Source: Halichondria panicea (lineage: Eukaryota > Porifera > Demospongiae > Suberitida > Halichondriidae). Taken from it: a stretch of DNA of 64,000 bases. Shown one piece after another: positions 1-12,952 of the stretch. The notes under the pieces are model-generated. The model was not told the origin of the DNA. It saw nothing but the letters and a program-made list of their open reading frames with translations, and searched no databases. Location: the NCBI RefSeq assembly GCF_963675165.1, contig NC_087387.1:1911501-1975500 (forward strand), in the 5' to 3' direction. Position 1 is the first letter of the stretch. The number at the start of each line of letters is the position of its first letter. The position numbers and the translations under genes were made by a program.

Positions 1-72
1 CATCAAGCTGAGATAAGTGATGAGGACAGTCCTAGAATGGTCACTAGTAGAGCAACTATTAGTGTGTCATGA
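1..72 (+). CDS. 3' end of an unidentified gene, partial
   Basis: The frame beginning at base 1 stays open for 23 codons and ends in TGA at 70-72. A canonical AATAAA follows at 170-175, so this looks like the terminal exon of a gene whose body lies to the left of the window. The visible tail is polar and acidic/serine-rich (for example EISDEDSP) with no recognisable domain. If real, it runs tail-to-tail with the FERM gene, with about 156 bp between stop codons. The open stretch is too short to prove coding by itself. Confidence 0.35.
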   Translation, partial: HQAEISDEDSPRMVTSRATISVS

Positions 73-169
73 ACACAAGTATCATTCTAGCTTGCAATTG
101 GAAGTTTTGTCTCTTTTGTGTTCTTATTAATAATGTACTATAATAGCAGTATGTAATTATTGAATAGAA

Positions 170-175
170 AATAAA
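170..175 (+). terminator. AATAAA polyadenylation signal, + strand
   Basis: Canonical hexamer about 100 bp downstream of the putative stop at 70-72. It supports a + strand transcript ending here. Confidence 0.4.
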
Positions 176-194
176 TTGGATTGTTCTTATGAAA

Positions 195-200
195 TTTATT
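195..200 (-). terminator. AATAAA polyadenylation signal of the FERM gene
   Basis: TTTATT on the + strand reads AATAAA on the minus strand, about 30 bp beyond the TAA stop at 229-231. It lies only 20 bp from the opposing + strand hexamer, so the two convergent transcripts probably overlap at their 3' ends. Confidence 0.5.
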
Positions 201-228
201 GAATGAGTCTAAAAAAATTGTTTGAGAG

Positions 229-3200
229 TTACAGGTCATACGTTGTAGGAGTGGAGATGGACGACCGCTTCGGCTGGTCTGGAATGGAATCATTCAGTGG
301 GCTCATAACGGGGGTTGTGGGCGAGGTACTGAGGGAACTATGATTCGGTTGGTCCAGGTCAGAGCCATTCAGTGAACTCCTGATCATGAGGGGAGTTGTG
401 GGTGGAGTACTATGCTCCGGCTGGTCCAGGTCAAAGCCATTCAATGAACTTCTCACGGGGGTTGTGGGTGGAGTGCCAAGGGGGTACTGTGTGTGTGTGT
501 GTGTGTGTGTGTGGTTGGGGTGGCGTTATTTATAGTGTGCATAAAAATAAAAAGTGTATTGGTTAATATTTCAAGCCTTTAGAGATGACATAGAGGCTTA
601 GAGCTTTAATTGTAAGCTTTTAATAGAGTATATAGAGTATCATAACACTCCATGGCCATATATACACAGGGCCTCTGCAACATATAGCATGAGTAGAGTC
701 AGAGAAATAGGTGGCCTGAAATAGCTATAGATCCACTCACCCCGGTATCAGGCCCAGAGCTGATGCTGGGAGGTTTAGAGGGGGCCTGATCAATTCTCCC
801 TCGGATGGTCATCTGGATGTAGAGCTCCAGTGTGTTGAGGATCTCTTTTGTCTGGTACGTGTATCCATGGAAATCCTCTGCCCACTCTTTGAAGTTCTGC
901 ATGTGAGGGGAGGGGAGGGGGCACTGACAGACAGTATGAGCAACGACTACTTTGCTGTCGCTATACTGTACATGTACTAACCAATGTTGAATGCCAACTC
1001 TAGATCTACTAGAAAACCAATTACGGAAATTTATACTGCAGAATAAAAAGAGCAGCTGACTGGCTCACCAGCTTAAAGCTGTTCTCTGTAGAGGTCCACT
1101 TGTATATGTCAGAGAACCGATGAGTGAAAAGCACCTGTGGTTGGTGGAGCAATTGAAGTAACCATGCATGTGTAGCCTACGATTAAAGATATTTACAGTA
1201 GATACAACAACTACGCGTACCTTCAATATAACACAAACGCAATTTACACAATATGCCCAAGGGCGTGTTAAATTGCCTATCAATGCAGTGTGTGTGGTCA
1301 CCTTGCCAGTGTCTTGCTCAACACTGCAGATGCCGTGCTGGTTGATACCAAACCAGCGATGTTCCATCTTCCTCCAGGGAATCACCGCCAATATCTCACG
1401 ACGAACAGGGACCTGTACAGTGATGCCAACATAATTCTCACTCAAATTACAACTGCTAACAAAGAGATACCTTTTTTACTGTAATTAGCGTTTCAGGGTA
1501 CTAATTTTGGTGGATTTGTAGCAAATTCATTAGCACAATATTTGTCAAAAGATGTACATAAAAGTATGAGGAATGGAAAGTTTAGAGTCAGATACAGATG
1601 AAAAAAGGGCTAACTTGCTTAGCATACTCTCAACAGTACAGAAAAAAAGAAACATTTTATAAATGCGTTTTATTATTAGCGCGGACTTAATTTAGCGTTA
1701 ATTACAAATTCGCTAAAATTAGTACCCATTTATAATAGGGTAATTTGTTTGTTGGCAACATTTAAAGTGTTTCTTACAACCAGATCTACGATCATCTCAA
1801 GAATAATGTTTATCCTTCGAAAAATCTTAATGATACGTACGTACTAGACTTATGGGAGTCAAAATGTCTATAATTGGTATAATTATAGGCATCTCGGTAC
1901 ACTTACTGTCACGTCAAAGAACACTCCTTGATGAGTGATCAGCTTCTGACAAGAATCAATGAGGTCGTTGATGCACTCATGCGTTGAGGCCCCACTCAAT
2001 TCTTTGTGGGCACGCTCCACTTCTCCCACGATACCAAATGACCCATGAAACTTCTGAGGCAGAAATGTTTTCGCACTGTGGGGGTGAAGTGTGTGTGTGT
2101 AGTGTTAGATGGATTGAATAAGAGGAACCGCTTTTCAAACCATGCAGTGTGTGGTGGGTGTGTGCTACGGGCTGAGGAGGGGATACACACATAGCTAAAG
2201 ATTCACTGATTAACCATAGCCCCCATACTTAATAGCCATAGTAGATATATCCTACGAGATGGTTGCATGCTCACTCATAGTCTTGTGGGGGCCACACACG
2301 AGCTCTCTCTCGGTCGCCAAAGTACACCTGAGTCAGCAGTGCATTCAACTATGGAGGAGGTTGGTCAATATGACATCATCACAATATGGAGGGGAACAAC
2401 ATACCTTTATTGCAGCCTTCCTGTCCACTGGATAAGCTCCTTGAACCAACCCCAGCCAACTCTGCATTGGGAGAGATTTTTACATAAATTATAGTGCATT
2501 ACACAATGATGTACGTATCTCTGTAAACGAACTATGTACATACATTTCCTTTTAAAACAATTATAGAGCTGTATCACGGTATTAACAGTGTAGAGCACCT
2601 TGAGCATAACACACAACCTGCATGTACATGTACACCCCATGCACCCCTACCCACCTGGTAGAAACGACGGTATCTGGCCACGTCAGGATGCTCACAGTCA
2701 GGCCATTCATCCCCGCAATCCAGTGAGCTCTCGTCTGGAGCGTCGACCTCGTCCTCATTTTGGTACATCCTGAGTGGGAGGGTGATATACGTGCTCGATC
2801 ACCAGAATGTCACATGATCATGTGCTTACCGTAGATGCAGAACATATGGTTTGATGGAGAAATCATATTGCTCCCTGAGGCTCTTATTGCTCTCCATCCT
2901 GGGAGCTGCACACAAAACATACATACAGGGTAATTGCTATTGGGATAAATGTGATAGTATACTCACTGAAATCTCCAAATACTGGAGAACTCCTTCGTCT
3001 GTATCGACCAGCGAGAATTCTCTGCACGAAATAGACAACAAGAGTAAAACATTACAATGCTGTGCAACTATAGCTAACCATGCACCCAGGTTTTAAATTA
3101 AAGGTGCCTATAACCTGCATTTTAGACAAACTCACCGGCTTCCCTCCATACTTCTCAATGATTGACTGAATGCCTGTGGGTATCCAGAGATAGTAGTCGC

Positions 3201-6200
3201 TGGGATCACTGATGCTGAATGTGCCACAGATGTCTTTCACCACTTCCCCTATGGCCTTACCAGTGTGGAGCTGTGTGTGTGTGTGTGTGTGTAGGTGAAG
3301 GGGTAACGTACACAGTCGTAGTCATAAGTGAAGTATAGATAGCGATTAAGACAGCCTCAAATGTTTTGCTAATTGAGTGTTTTAAAATACGTAGTCACGG
3401 AACGGTACATATAACGTAGAGATCTGTACCAGCCATTAATTATAACCAACTCACCAGTACTGGCCTGACGTCTTGCTTCATCACCACAATGTGAAAGAGC
3501 TTGTAGTCTTCAAGAATCTGTCGATAATCCTGCATGTACATGTATGTGTAAAGTTAAAATGAGGCTAATACATACGTGTACGTACGTAGCACTATTATAA
3601 TATCAGAAGTCCTGATGATATGCAACAGTCAAGATAATAGCTTTCAACTATTACTACAAGGCCGCACCCCCTTGTGGGGCACACCTCCACAACACACATC
3701 TTATACACTGACCAGCTCAAGAAAGTCCGGAATATGCACTGAAGTCCGACTCAGATCCTTCTTTTTCTCCTCTCTGAGAGGTGTGGCCTTGGGGGACACG
3801 TTGAACTCTATCTCCGTGTCAACAGTGGACACGGGATGGATCACAGCTGACTGCAAGCCCTCGGAACCAGCTGATGGGCTGTCCAAGACAGGAAACACTT
3901 CATCATTTCGTACCTCCCGAGTCTGAAAGAAATGTTGAGCATTTAATGAATGAAGTATAAGCACCTCAAAAGCAGACCAATTATGAAAGAAGTTCTGAAA
4001 ATACTCAGTACACTGTTACAGTAAGCTTTAATTGTGAGCTAATTTAACAGTATACAATCGTAATTCTCTACTGTGTAAAGTGAACATACTGTAGAGGACA
4101 GTACCTCTGCCTCCTCGTTATTAGCAGGCCACTCAAACGACAGGCTACGTTTGTTCATTGTCGTGTCAACAGGCGGGGGGTCAACAGAGCTCTCGCCAGG
4201 TGGTGGTGGTTGATATGCCTCAAGTGTTATGGGATTTACGATAGCTGCCACTGGCAACTGCTTGACGGTAACATCACCATGATAGAGGTGGGAGTTACGT
4301 TTGAAGACCTCGTTGACTTCCGGAGATGTCACTCTTGCAGATACCCTGAATCGTAGTCCTATATAAGGAGGAGGTTACAATAATAAGCAGCATAAATTAC
4401 ATATCGTATAGTGCGAAAATTTCGCTGATTTCGTGGGTTAGCAATCTTACACGAAAATTAAGTTGCCAAAATTGTTAGAACTTATCTGCTATAACGTGCA
4501 AAGATTCAAGGCGTGGCTTTCTGGTAAGCATGCAGTTATTCCATGAATATTGTGCAACAAAATGCTTTTAGAGGCCATTCCACGAAATATAAGTGCCTCG
4601 AAAATTTCGCGCTATACGGTACATGTAATATTGCACAAACGAATACAATACATTTCCATTGTAAACAGGACCAGAGAGTGCATTGACATTAACTAATGTG
4701 GTACTACTAGCCTTTCAACTTGGTAAGATGCACGGCCTCCAAGAGGTGGCTGGACAAGGACTGCCTGTACGGACTGTACAGTGACTGCCAGGACCCGAGC
4801 ACATTCTATAAAAATTAGGAATATAAAAAACATACATTATGAATTATAGACTTATTTTCGAATTGCATGCTTCCAACTGAATTAAGTTACGAGCACGAAA
4901 CTTCAAATGCGAGTCTATATATGTACACCCTTCAGTTTTTGTTGTTAAGACAGTGAGATTTAGCCCTGCCACTAAATGTTGATCTAATTTCTTAATAACA
5001 CACCATGTTATAGCTTCATGATACTCAATCGTATGCATATATTGTGAGACGTACCACTTTGAACAAGTCTTCATTCTGTGAGGAGATGTCCGTGTCCCTC
5101 AGATCTCGGATGCGCCAGGTCTTGTCACTAATAGCCTGAGGGTAGACTCATGCAATCAACACACAATATGACTGGTATATATACGTTATCCTACCTGGAG
5201 TTTCCCGTTGTCGTCAGTTTGGCATAGCGACACTGAGTCACTGTCGATAATGATCACATGATCTGAAGAGTCCTCAGACAGCTGTTAGATGCGTAAAATA
5301 GTGTGAATAGTGAGATCATAGGGGTGATATGTATATGTGACCAGTGAATTTGATACATGCATAACTACTGACTATAGAGAATAAAGTGTAGGAATGAAGG
5401 TGTGACAGGTATACAATGCAGGTTGTATGGTATCACACTTGTGTACACTGCATGTTGTTGCTGGTAGCCATAATGTACAATGTTGTGCCTAATAATTATA
5501 GAGGATCAAGCCTTGGATTGCAGAGAAGGAATGTAACACTATAGTGCAATCTAGCCAATGTTGTATGGTACGTACGCAGCTACTTAATACGCACTGTACA
5601 TGTATACGTCTGTATACTTAATCCTATAAAGAGAGCTTTGGTGTGTGGTGCTGTTCTTTGCACTCTAGTAGTGAGTCTTAGTTACCTTGATGGGGTAGTA
5701 GTTGACCAGGACAGTCTGCTTTACACTGTGCAGCTGCAGCAACTTGTTCTTGGCCTCACTCTGTTCCAAACTCTCAACACGCTCGCGATAAAATGTCTGG
5801 GAAATCAAATACGTATATTAGCTGATGGGACAAGTTATAAAAAAAGTCTTACCGTGACAATCTGGGCGAAGAAACTCGAGTCTTTCTGTCTGGCCTGAGG
5901 CATTACTTTGCAAGTAGCTTCATCATCACTGCAAAGTATCAAAATAATTGAAATATTGCTAAACACGGGCAAACCCACTGCCAATCCTATGTAAAACCTA
6001 CTGGTTTTACTGGTTTTACTAATAATGAGATCTAGAGTTGGTGCATGGGTAATTCTTACCTAATGTTCTCACTTCTCTGCTCGATATGATGGAGCAATGC
6101 TGACATCTATTGAGTGTGATTAATATTATTGTGTATAGTATATAACTGACAAAACATACGTGCTCTAACAACGTACCAGTGAGCATAAGGAGTCATCTTC

Positions 6201-9200
6201 ATGGCAACCTCCGACATACTTGCCTGTCAAATACTGAGTACGAATCTGCACAAAATAAAACATAATTCAATATCACACACCATAGCTATCGTAACCATAG
6301 TCACCTGTTGATATATAAGCTCCCTGAGGTCATCATTGCCTTTGACAGCCTCGTGAATGTCATCGTTGAGAATAAAGAACTTCTTGCGAAGAAGGAGTTT
6401 GTCTCCATCCTGGACATCTTGTCCATTGAGAGAGCTGGTCAAGCTGAGCCATTCATCTGATGGATACAAGAACATTACAATTCATACTTAGTTACAGTAA
6501 AAATATGCAATCACATGCACATTCTCCGTGGACACAGAGAAGCAGCTGACTCACATTTGACGTCTGTATTGGTGGTAGGTCTGGCCAAGGAGAGCTCAGC
6601 ATGTTCCTTTATTCCTGCACAAGAGGGAAAGGCACGGGAAATATAAAGCAGCTGATACTACAACACCTCTAATACTGCTGATGCATGTATATACATGTAC
6701 GTATGTTACACATTCATGCTATATATATATACGTACCACAGCAGATTGCCATGCTAGCATGCTGCTATAATTATTGTAGAAATGGTCTAGCTAGTACGTA
6801 CAGCAAACATACCGAACATGTCGCAGATGGTTGGAACAACGTCCATTAGGGGGAAGCCAAAGTTCACCTCGATCTTTCTGTCTTCTCCATCACATAGGTT
6901 GATCACTATGGGGATGGGAAGTGTCTTGTGACGAAACTGGAGCTGGTCCTGTGTGGATGAGTGGGTGTGGAGTGTGTAGTGTGTGAGGGTGTGAGGGATT
7001 AGCAGCTAGCTCGTAACACGGAACTATAGCTAGGAACAATGGATGATCTCTGCAACATTTAATGGAGGACATGATACTAATGTCATACCATTGGTTCATT
7101 CCTCTTGATGCCATAGTCAGCTATCTCTCTTGAGGGATTCAAAACAATGTCATCTCTTTCGGGACGGACAAGGTAGAGGTCAAAGTCTAAAGATGAAGAA
7201 ATTACAATAATGATTAATTTATATGCTTCTGCATCACGGAACAGTTGCATCACAATGCAAACAGGATGATCTAAAGATTCAAATATCTCGTGTTGTTATG
7301 ACACCCAATTATTAAATTAAGAGAAATCATTCTGTACATAAAGCAGACTAAAGCTTAACACAAGTGATGCCGCTCAAGTAGACATAATTAGCTGACAACC
7401 ATGTTGTCATATTGAGTTGCAGAGAAGTCAATGCAATGACAGTGAAGACTGCAATGTCCATTCCAACGACAGAGAAATGTATCTCACCACACAAACACAA
7501 AACAGCAAACAAAAACAAACAAAATACCTGCACAACTGTGCTGAAGCTAACATGCAGAGGATTCTGAGATTATGAGGAGCAAACACACATGTCAAAATAA
7601 TGTAGCTATACTACACGTGCACTGAGGACTGCAGTAGGTACGGTATATAATTATACACACAGCATTAAGAAACAGCTACAGGGCCATGCACAGACTGCTG
7701 GTTCAATGGCACTCCTGCAAGTGGAAAACCTCTAAACACCAACACCTTTGGCCTGTTTACCGAGAAGTCTTAATAATATTATTGATTTTGGGGGGCTTCA
7801 GTGAGTTTTTTTTTGAATTGCTTGAGTATTCTCATTTTAATAGGCGTCCGGATCTCATTTAGGGGTCATACTGTATGCAATAAGAGCCTTAAGGGGCATA
7901 CCCATATCTCCTGTGAAGATGGAGCAAGTGCCAGTGAGTAGCACTGAATGTTGGGCTGCACAAGGGGACACATCACTCATGCTGGTGGTATCAAACACCA
8001 TTCGATGCATTGTCCTCAGAGAATTAGCTTGTGCTGTCTTAGCTATACAATATCATTATTTTTGTAGAATGCACTACATCTACTATGGCTTACGCACTAT
8101 TATATATACGTCATAAACTCATTGTAAAAATGACTATACTAGTACTATATACACTTCAAGCAAGTCTTAGTTTCAGGAACTGTCACAGCTACACTCTGAC
8201 TGCAAGTAGTACACTGCATGATATTATAGAGTACAGTGTGAACACTGGAAGCGGAACTTGGCTACAAGACGTAATATTTGAAGTATACGCAACAATAAGC
8301 ATGCCAATAACAAACAACAATAAACATACCAGACAAACACAACGTCAACCAGACAGTCGACGTGTCAAAAGGTCAATGAGATAAACAGCAATCACCGATC
8401 CCCACACCAGTATACAAAGCATTGAATACAGGCCAAACAGTATTAAAATTAGGGCATGAGTATCTCACCCTTGAGGAGTGTGTCCATATCCCTTCCATGT
8501 TTGTCTCTCAGGATATAAGCTCCGTTCATAAACACCATCTTAATGGTGGAGCCAGCATTCACCTGCACAATGAGAGTTCGTATAATCATTACGCTATATA
8601 CACACGCACACATGCATGCAGTCAACGATGTGAATTGTACAACATAACAACATAGACCACATCATTGATGTTAAACAAGTAACATCACAAACCTTATAAT
8701 TCCCACATCATGATTCTGTTAATAATGATTATATAGTGTCGTTCCCAGCCTCTAGTTGTCTCTGCTAGGTCGCCAACTACTATTTTTTAAGTTCGTTCTA
8801 TTAAATAAAAATCGGCCTGGGAACGATCAAGGCGTCAAGGAGATATCCATGAAATTACCCATGCATACATGTAATTCCTACAGATGTTTATACTGACTCG
8901 GTGCTGACTTGTATTTCCAAAGCATTCCTATTAATATACTATAAAGGTGCCCATTAATTATGCACTACGGTCAAAATTATGCTAACATAATCTAACAAAG
9001 CCTATTCGCAATACAGCAATAAACTTGTGAATACACGCAGTCTTTTAATGTGTCCATTATTTTACACACTGTTATATGAAACATAAATGCATACGCACTT
9101 CTTGCACATTTAAACACGTTCATGCATATAATGAACGCATGCACTGTCCCATAATTATTATTGTCGTACGACACAATTCAAGTATCATTTAACAAAAGCA

Positions 9201-9528
9201 GTGAATTGCACCGACCCATGCATGCACTATAGCGATGAAGACACAATAATTTTTTTAAAATTGAACTATATCCATCAACAATTCTAGTGTTGGAAGATTT
9301 GAGCACAAGGCAATATTAATCAATAAGCTGTATAGAAGAGTGCATGCAGTGCACATAAACACGCCACGTACGCAGCAACAACAATTGTGTCTGCAATGAT
9401 ATAAGCACCAAAATATAACATACCTTAATGGTGACTGATTCACAGTCAGGTGAGGTCCTCCCCGTGCTGATGCTCAGCTGGACGTCGAATGCAGACGGCC
9501 CTGCATCATCTGCAGCTACTCTCGCCAT
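229..9528 (-). CDS. Tandem-FERM domain protein (27 exons, ~1006 aa)
   Basis: Exons in transcript order: 9424-9528, 8469-8562, 7089-7186, 6813-6948, 6555-6614, 6305-6456, 6177-6245, 6060-6106, 5853-5928, 5686-5796, 5195-5281, 5055-5135, 4712-4805 (GC donor), 4105-4358, 3713-3922, 3455-3529, 3136-3270, 2967-3021, 2830-2905, 2655-2769, 2405-2461, 2275-2348, 1907-2075, 1302-1412, 1069-1134, 741-896, 229-486. They total 3021 bases and stay in frame. Module 1: ubiquitin-like F0 and F1 lobes (about 20-200, ending in a talin-like LLLRKKFF strand), helical F2 (about 200-316) and a PH/PTB-like F3 (about 317-405). A proline-rich linker (PPPPG, DPPP) follows to about 558. Module 2: ubiquitin-like F1 (about 560-690), F2 (about 690-805, with ALLTQVYFGD) and F3 (about 805-905, with WFGINQHGI). 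The 85-residue tail carries three imperfect repeats rich in TTP and DQP. FERM modules link membranes or integrins to actin. There is no motor, talin rod or kinase. Paired FERMs are known in Dictyostelium FrmA and MyTH4-FERM myosins. Function here is inferred only. Confidence 0.78.
488..513. repeat. (GT)n microsatellite at the last splice acceptor
   Basis: Uninterrupted GT dinucleotides directly abut the last exon of the FERM gene. On the minus strand the CA run ends in the CAG acceptor. Length changes here could affect splicing of the repeat-bearing C-terminal exon. Confidence 0.85.
4405..4620. mobile_element. ~210-bp TTCGCG-type foldback element, copy 1
   Basis: The ends carry CGTATAG...CGAAAATTTCG and the inverted form ...AAATTTCGCGCTATACGG. 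The internal sequence matches 10531-10738 in the opposite orientation, including shared core words such as GGCGTGGCTT and GAGGCCATTCCACGAAATAT. It sits in intron 13 of the FERM gene. It has no coding capacity and looks like a MITE. Confidence 0.7.
8740..8826. repeat. Hairpin element, CCAGGCC-type family
   Basis: Terminal inverted repeat CGTTCCCAGCC / GGCCTGGGAACG, with an AT-rich interior. It lies in intron 1 of the FERM gene. The ends resemble the hairpins at 16446, 19715 and 41690. Confidence 0.6.
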
Positions 9529-10114
9529 CACACACCGCAAATAAATGGTATGATCACTAGCTGTTAGCTAACTATTATACACGAGCTGGTATAGTATGGG
9601 AGAGAACAGCTGGGTATAACTTGGCTGCAAAGTGGCCTCACTCAACTGTGCTAAGCAAATTTGCTCAATGTAAGCAGACAGAAGGAACAGCTAGCTAGTT
9701 CAGCATGGAGGTTGCTGGGCTTGAAACTGAATGAGCAACTGGTGTAGTGAGCTGGAATGTATAGCCGGTAGTTATGGATTCCACAAACTTAACTCTATTA
9801 GTTGTGGGGAATTTGATAACTCGTTTGTAATTTAGAGTGCATAATTAAGTGCATAACGCTGTGACTAAGATACTAATTGAGAGAAGCCAGCATTATGGAT
9901 AATACCCACGAAGGTATCTTAACTTGGTTGAACCACCATTTTTAACAAGTAGTAAATTACACTTTGAATTAATTATATTTTGTCACCTGCCATAACAATT
10001 AATTATTACTGTATACTGAACTGGAACTCATTGATCAACAAAACCTATACGTATAAGTGCAATAGTGCTCTCAAAAAAATAAAAACTGTTCCAGCCAAAT
10101 ACATTCGTTATCTG
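9529..10114. other. Spacer between the lactone oxidase stop and the FERM start
   Basis: About 590 bp between two minus-strand genes arranged head to tail. No ORF or recognisable repeat was seen. It presumably contains the FERM gene promoter and 5' UTR on the 9.5-kb side and the oxidase 3' UTR on the other. Confidence 0.5.
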
Positions 10115-12952
10115 TTACAGTCCAAATGTTGTTCTCATGAGTTGGTTTAAAAACAGACCACTTGGGTCAAGTTCTTGCCGTATCTTCAAAAACTCAGGTA
10201 ACCGTGGATATGCATCATACAGCTGATGTGGCTCAAGGTCAAAGTACTTACCAAAATGAACGCGAGGGGTGAAATTCATCCTAACAAGTTCCTGGTAAAA
10301 GGCACTAAAGTATGACGAAACAGTTTTGTCCGAAGGGTTGTACAGCATTAGAGTGAGATAGCAACCGTCTCGCTGGTAGCTAGGGCTCAACCAAATGTCA
10401 TCACTCCTCACAAACCTGACCTGCAGTGAGTGCCAGAGACATTAAGTTTGTATGATCATGTGTATTCGTATTATAACCATGTACACAACATGGGGCATCT
10501 GGAGAGAACGATGAATTTTTGTGTGCAAAATGTAGAGCGCGAAATTTTTATATTTCGTGGAATGGCCTCTAAAAACGTTTCAATGTTCGTGGGATGACTG
10601 CTTACTGGAAGCCACGCCTTTAATCTTTGCATGTTATAGCAGATAAAAAACAATTTTCGTGGACTTAATTTTCGTGCAGGTTTGCTAACCCACGAAAAAA
10701 GCGAAAATTAAGCCCTCGAAAATTCGCGCTATACGGCACACGCACTCTTTAGACGATTTCAATCATTTTATACGTGCAGTCGCACCAAGAGGTAATCCAA
10801 CCATCATGCATGCATACATGTATAGTTTAAGAGTGGCAAATCTATATACTACATATATACAACATAATTATAATTATATATACGTGTGTTGTACTTTACC
10901 TCAGTGATGAGGTTGACTGGTATCCTGTTGTCCAGCACCATGTTCCGTAACAGTTGAAATGCATCGGTACACTTACTTCTGTCGACGGCAATCTCGGTCT
11001 GCAGGTTGCTAGGGAAATAAGGAGTGGGAACAAACACATTGTAGCTCTTGTCCACTAACGAGTACGCTGGAAAAATGTTTATGTAGCTGGCTATGAATCT
11101 CATTATGGATGGTAGCTGGCTTTGAAACCACGACGACAAGAAGAGGAATGGTTCCATGAGTCTCCACTGAGGAAAGAAGAAAGAGTAGAGGGTGGGGAAG
11201 AGTGAGAAAGAAAGGAGAAACAATACATTAAGAGTCGAATAATTATGCATACTAAAATCAATACGTATTTTTTATATTTGAGAGAGTGAAAATACCCGGC
11301 CGGGGTGGTGGGGAAGATTAAGAGGCGGTAAAAAATTATTATAGCTACTCAAAATCACCGCAATTATATCAATTTACGGGAACTGTCAGTTTCTTACGAA
11401 GAGCGTCTAGGCTACATGAATATACTTATTGTTTCAATACCTTTATATCCAGAATCCTCATTACTCCATTCCCAGTCACTTCTTGTTCAGTTCTATTCAT
11501 CCGTATCACTGCACAAGTACCACTATACAACTCAGTCCACAGCTTGACATGATGGCCACTGGTTGCTAGGGTCGGCAGTTGTCGTATGCAATCGTCCAAT
11601 GACAATGGCTCTAGACTTTCCTGCAGACGGAAGGCTGGCACACACTGCAAGGTCACCTTGGTGATGACCCCCAGCAGACCCATACTCACCTGTAGGAGAG
11701 TACAAAGTGCAATAGAAGAGATCGATACATAATTTCATTATACAATAATAGAGAGTGGGAGAGAGTGAGGGATAGCAGATATAATTTACTTCGTATACCT
11801 CCATAAATTATGAGTAGCTAGGAACCAATATGAATAATAGCAAAATCAATGAATTAACTACCGCTAGAGATTAACTAACGAAGGGTACTTATATCTAACT
11901 ACATACCAGCTGACAATACACTCACCAAAGCTGCTTTGAAGATGATTGGGTGATTAGCCTCGCTCAACGAGAGGGTTTCCCCCTCTCCAGTGACCAGCTC
12001 TAGTCCTGTTACCATGGTAGCAAGGTTCCCAAACTCAACCCCTGTACCATGAGTAGCTGTAATAGTGTAGGAAAAGAACAAAAATTAATCACAAGTTACT
12101 GCCACGGTATATATTTGCATATATAGTTATGCCACTCACCAGTGCTGATAGCTCCAGTGATGGTTTGATCAGTGATGGCCGGCAGCGAAGGTAAGGCCAG
12201 ACCTCTTTCATCAAGGTACCGCACTACCTCACCAATGGTGGTGCCTCCTTTGACAGTCACCTGACACGGAGAAAGATCATGTGATAGTCACAAATTGATA
12301 CTGTTTACCCATATGTACAGTGCACATAGAAAGTCTAGTGTAGTACTCTCCGAGCATGCAAATAATACCCTTAAATGGCAGCTAGTTCTTCTATAAACTT
12401 TCACAGTCCGATCCTCACCTGGCTAGCTGCCTTATCAAACTTGAAGATTCCCCTGTACTTGTGCAAAGAAACCATGACATCCTCCGACAGAGCAATGGCC
12501 AAACGGGAATGACCTGAGCCTAAAACACGGATATGATGGCCATTTTCTAGAGCATCGTACACAATAGACAGTATCTCTTCTTTAGTGGAAGGCGTGTGCA
12601 CCTTGCTGGGGTCAAAGAACACCAGGTGACCTGTGTGGATGGGTGGGGGTAGTCACTCAGCGCAGCATGATAAAACACAGTGCCATAATTGAAGAAGGAA
12701 TGCAATATCGGTTAGTACATTAGTGACCTACATGTATGAAAAGTTCGGAACATAAATATTTTTGTTTTTACTCGCACTCTTTCTCTTTTAATACTACTAG
12801 TCCAGGATACACACCCCCTTTCAGGAAACCTTTCATGTGGTTAGTAGTTTCTTACCAAAATTGAGCAGTGGAGGTTGGCTGGGAGAGATGAAGGAGTCAA
12901 TGACCCAGGCACCTAGCAATAGACTCACACTGAGCATCCAAAGGGCAGCCAT
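10115..12952 (-). CDS. GULO-like: FAD-linked sugar-lactone oxidase (L-gulonolactone oxidase/ALO family)
   Basis: Seven exons: 12856-12952, 12419-12630, 12140-12260, 11926-12056, 11441-11689, 10900-11166, 10115-10420. They total 1383 bases, or 460 aa, close to the family's roughly 440. A hydrophobic N-terminus (about 1-22, MAALWMLSVSLLLGAW) looks like a signal peptide or anchor. The FAD-binding half has the GSGHS loop, whose His73 is where the flavin is covalently attached in relatives, then QTITGAIS and THGTG (145-149), then GLLGVITKVTLQCVP. The C-terminal substrate half ends in HFGK (414-417), matching the HWxK/HWGK signature of gulono-, galactono- and arabinono-lactone oxidases. The family oxidises an aldonolactone with O2, giving ascorbate or an analogue plus hydrogen peroxide. 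The exact sugar cannot be read from sequence. It is transcribed divergently from HIBCH copy A. Confidence 0.88.
10531..10738. mobile_element. ~210-bp TTCGCG-type foldback element, copy 2 (inverted)
   Basis: Same element as 4405-4620 but in reverse orientation: begins TAGAGCGCGAAATTTT and ends CGAAAATTCGCGCTATACGG. It sits in the last intron of the lactone oxidase gene. Confidence 0.7.

Noticed and set aside
1422-1445. Upstream extension of FERM exon 24 (SENYVGITVQ)
   Set aside because: The phase does not fit any donor of the previous exon; using the acceptor before 1412 keeps the frame.
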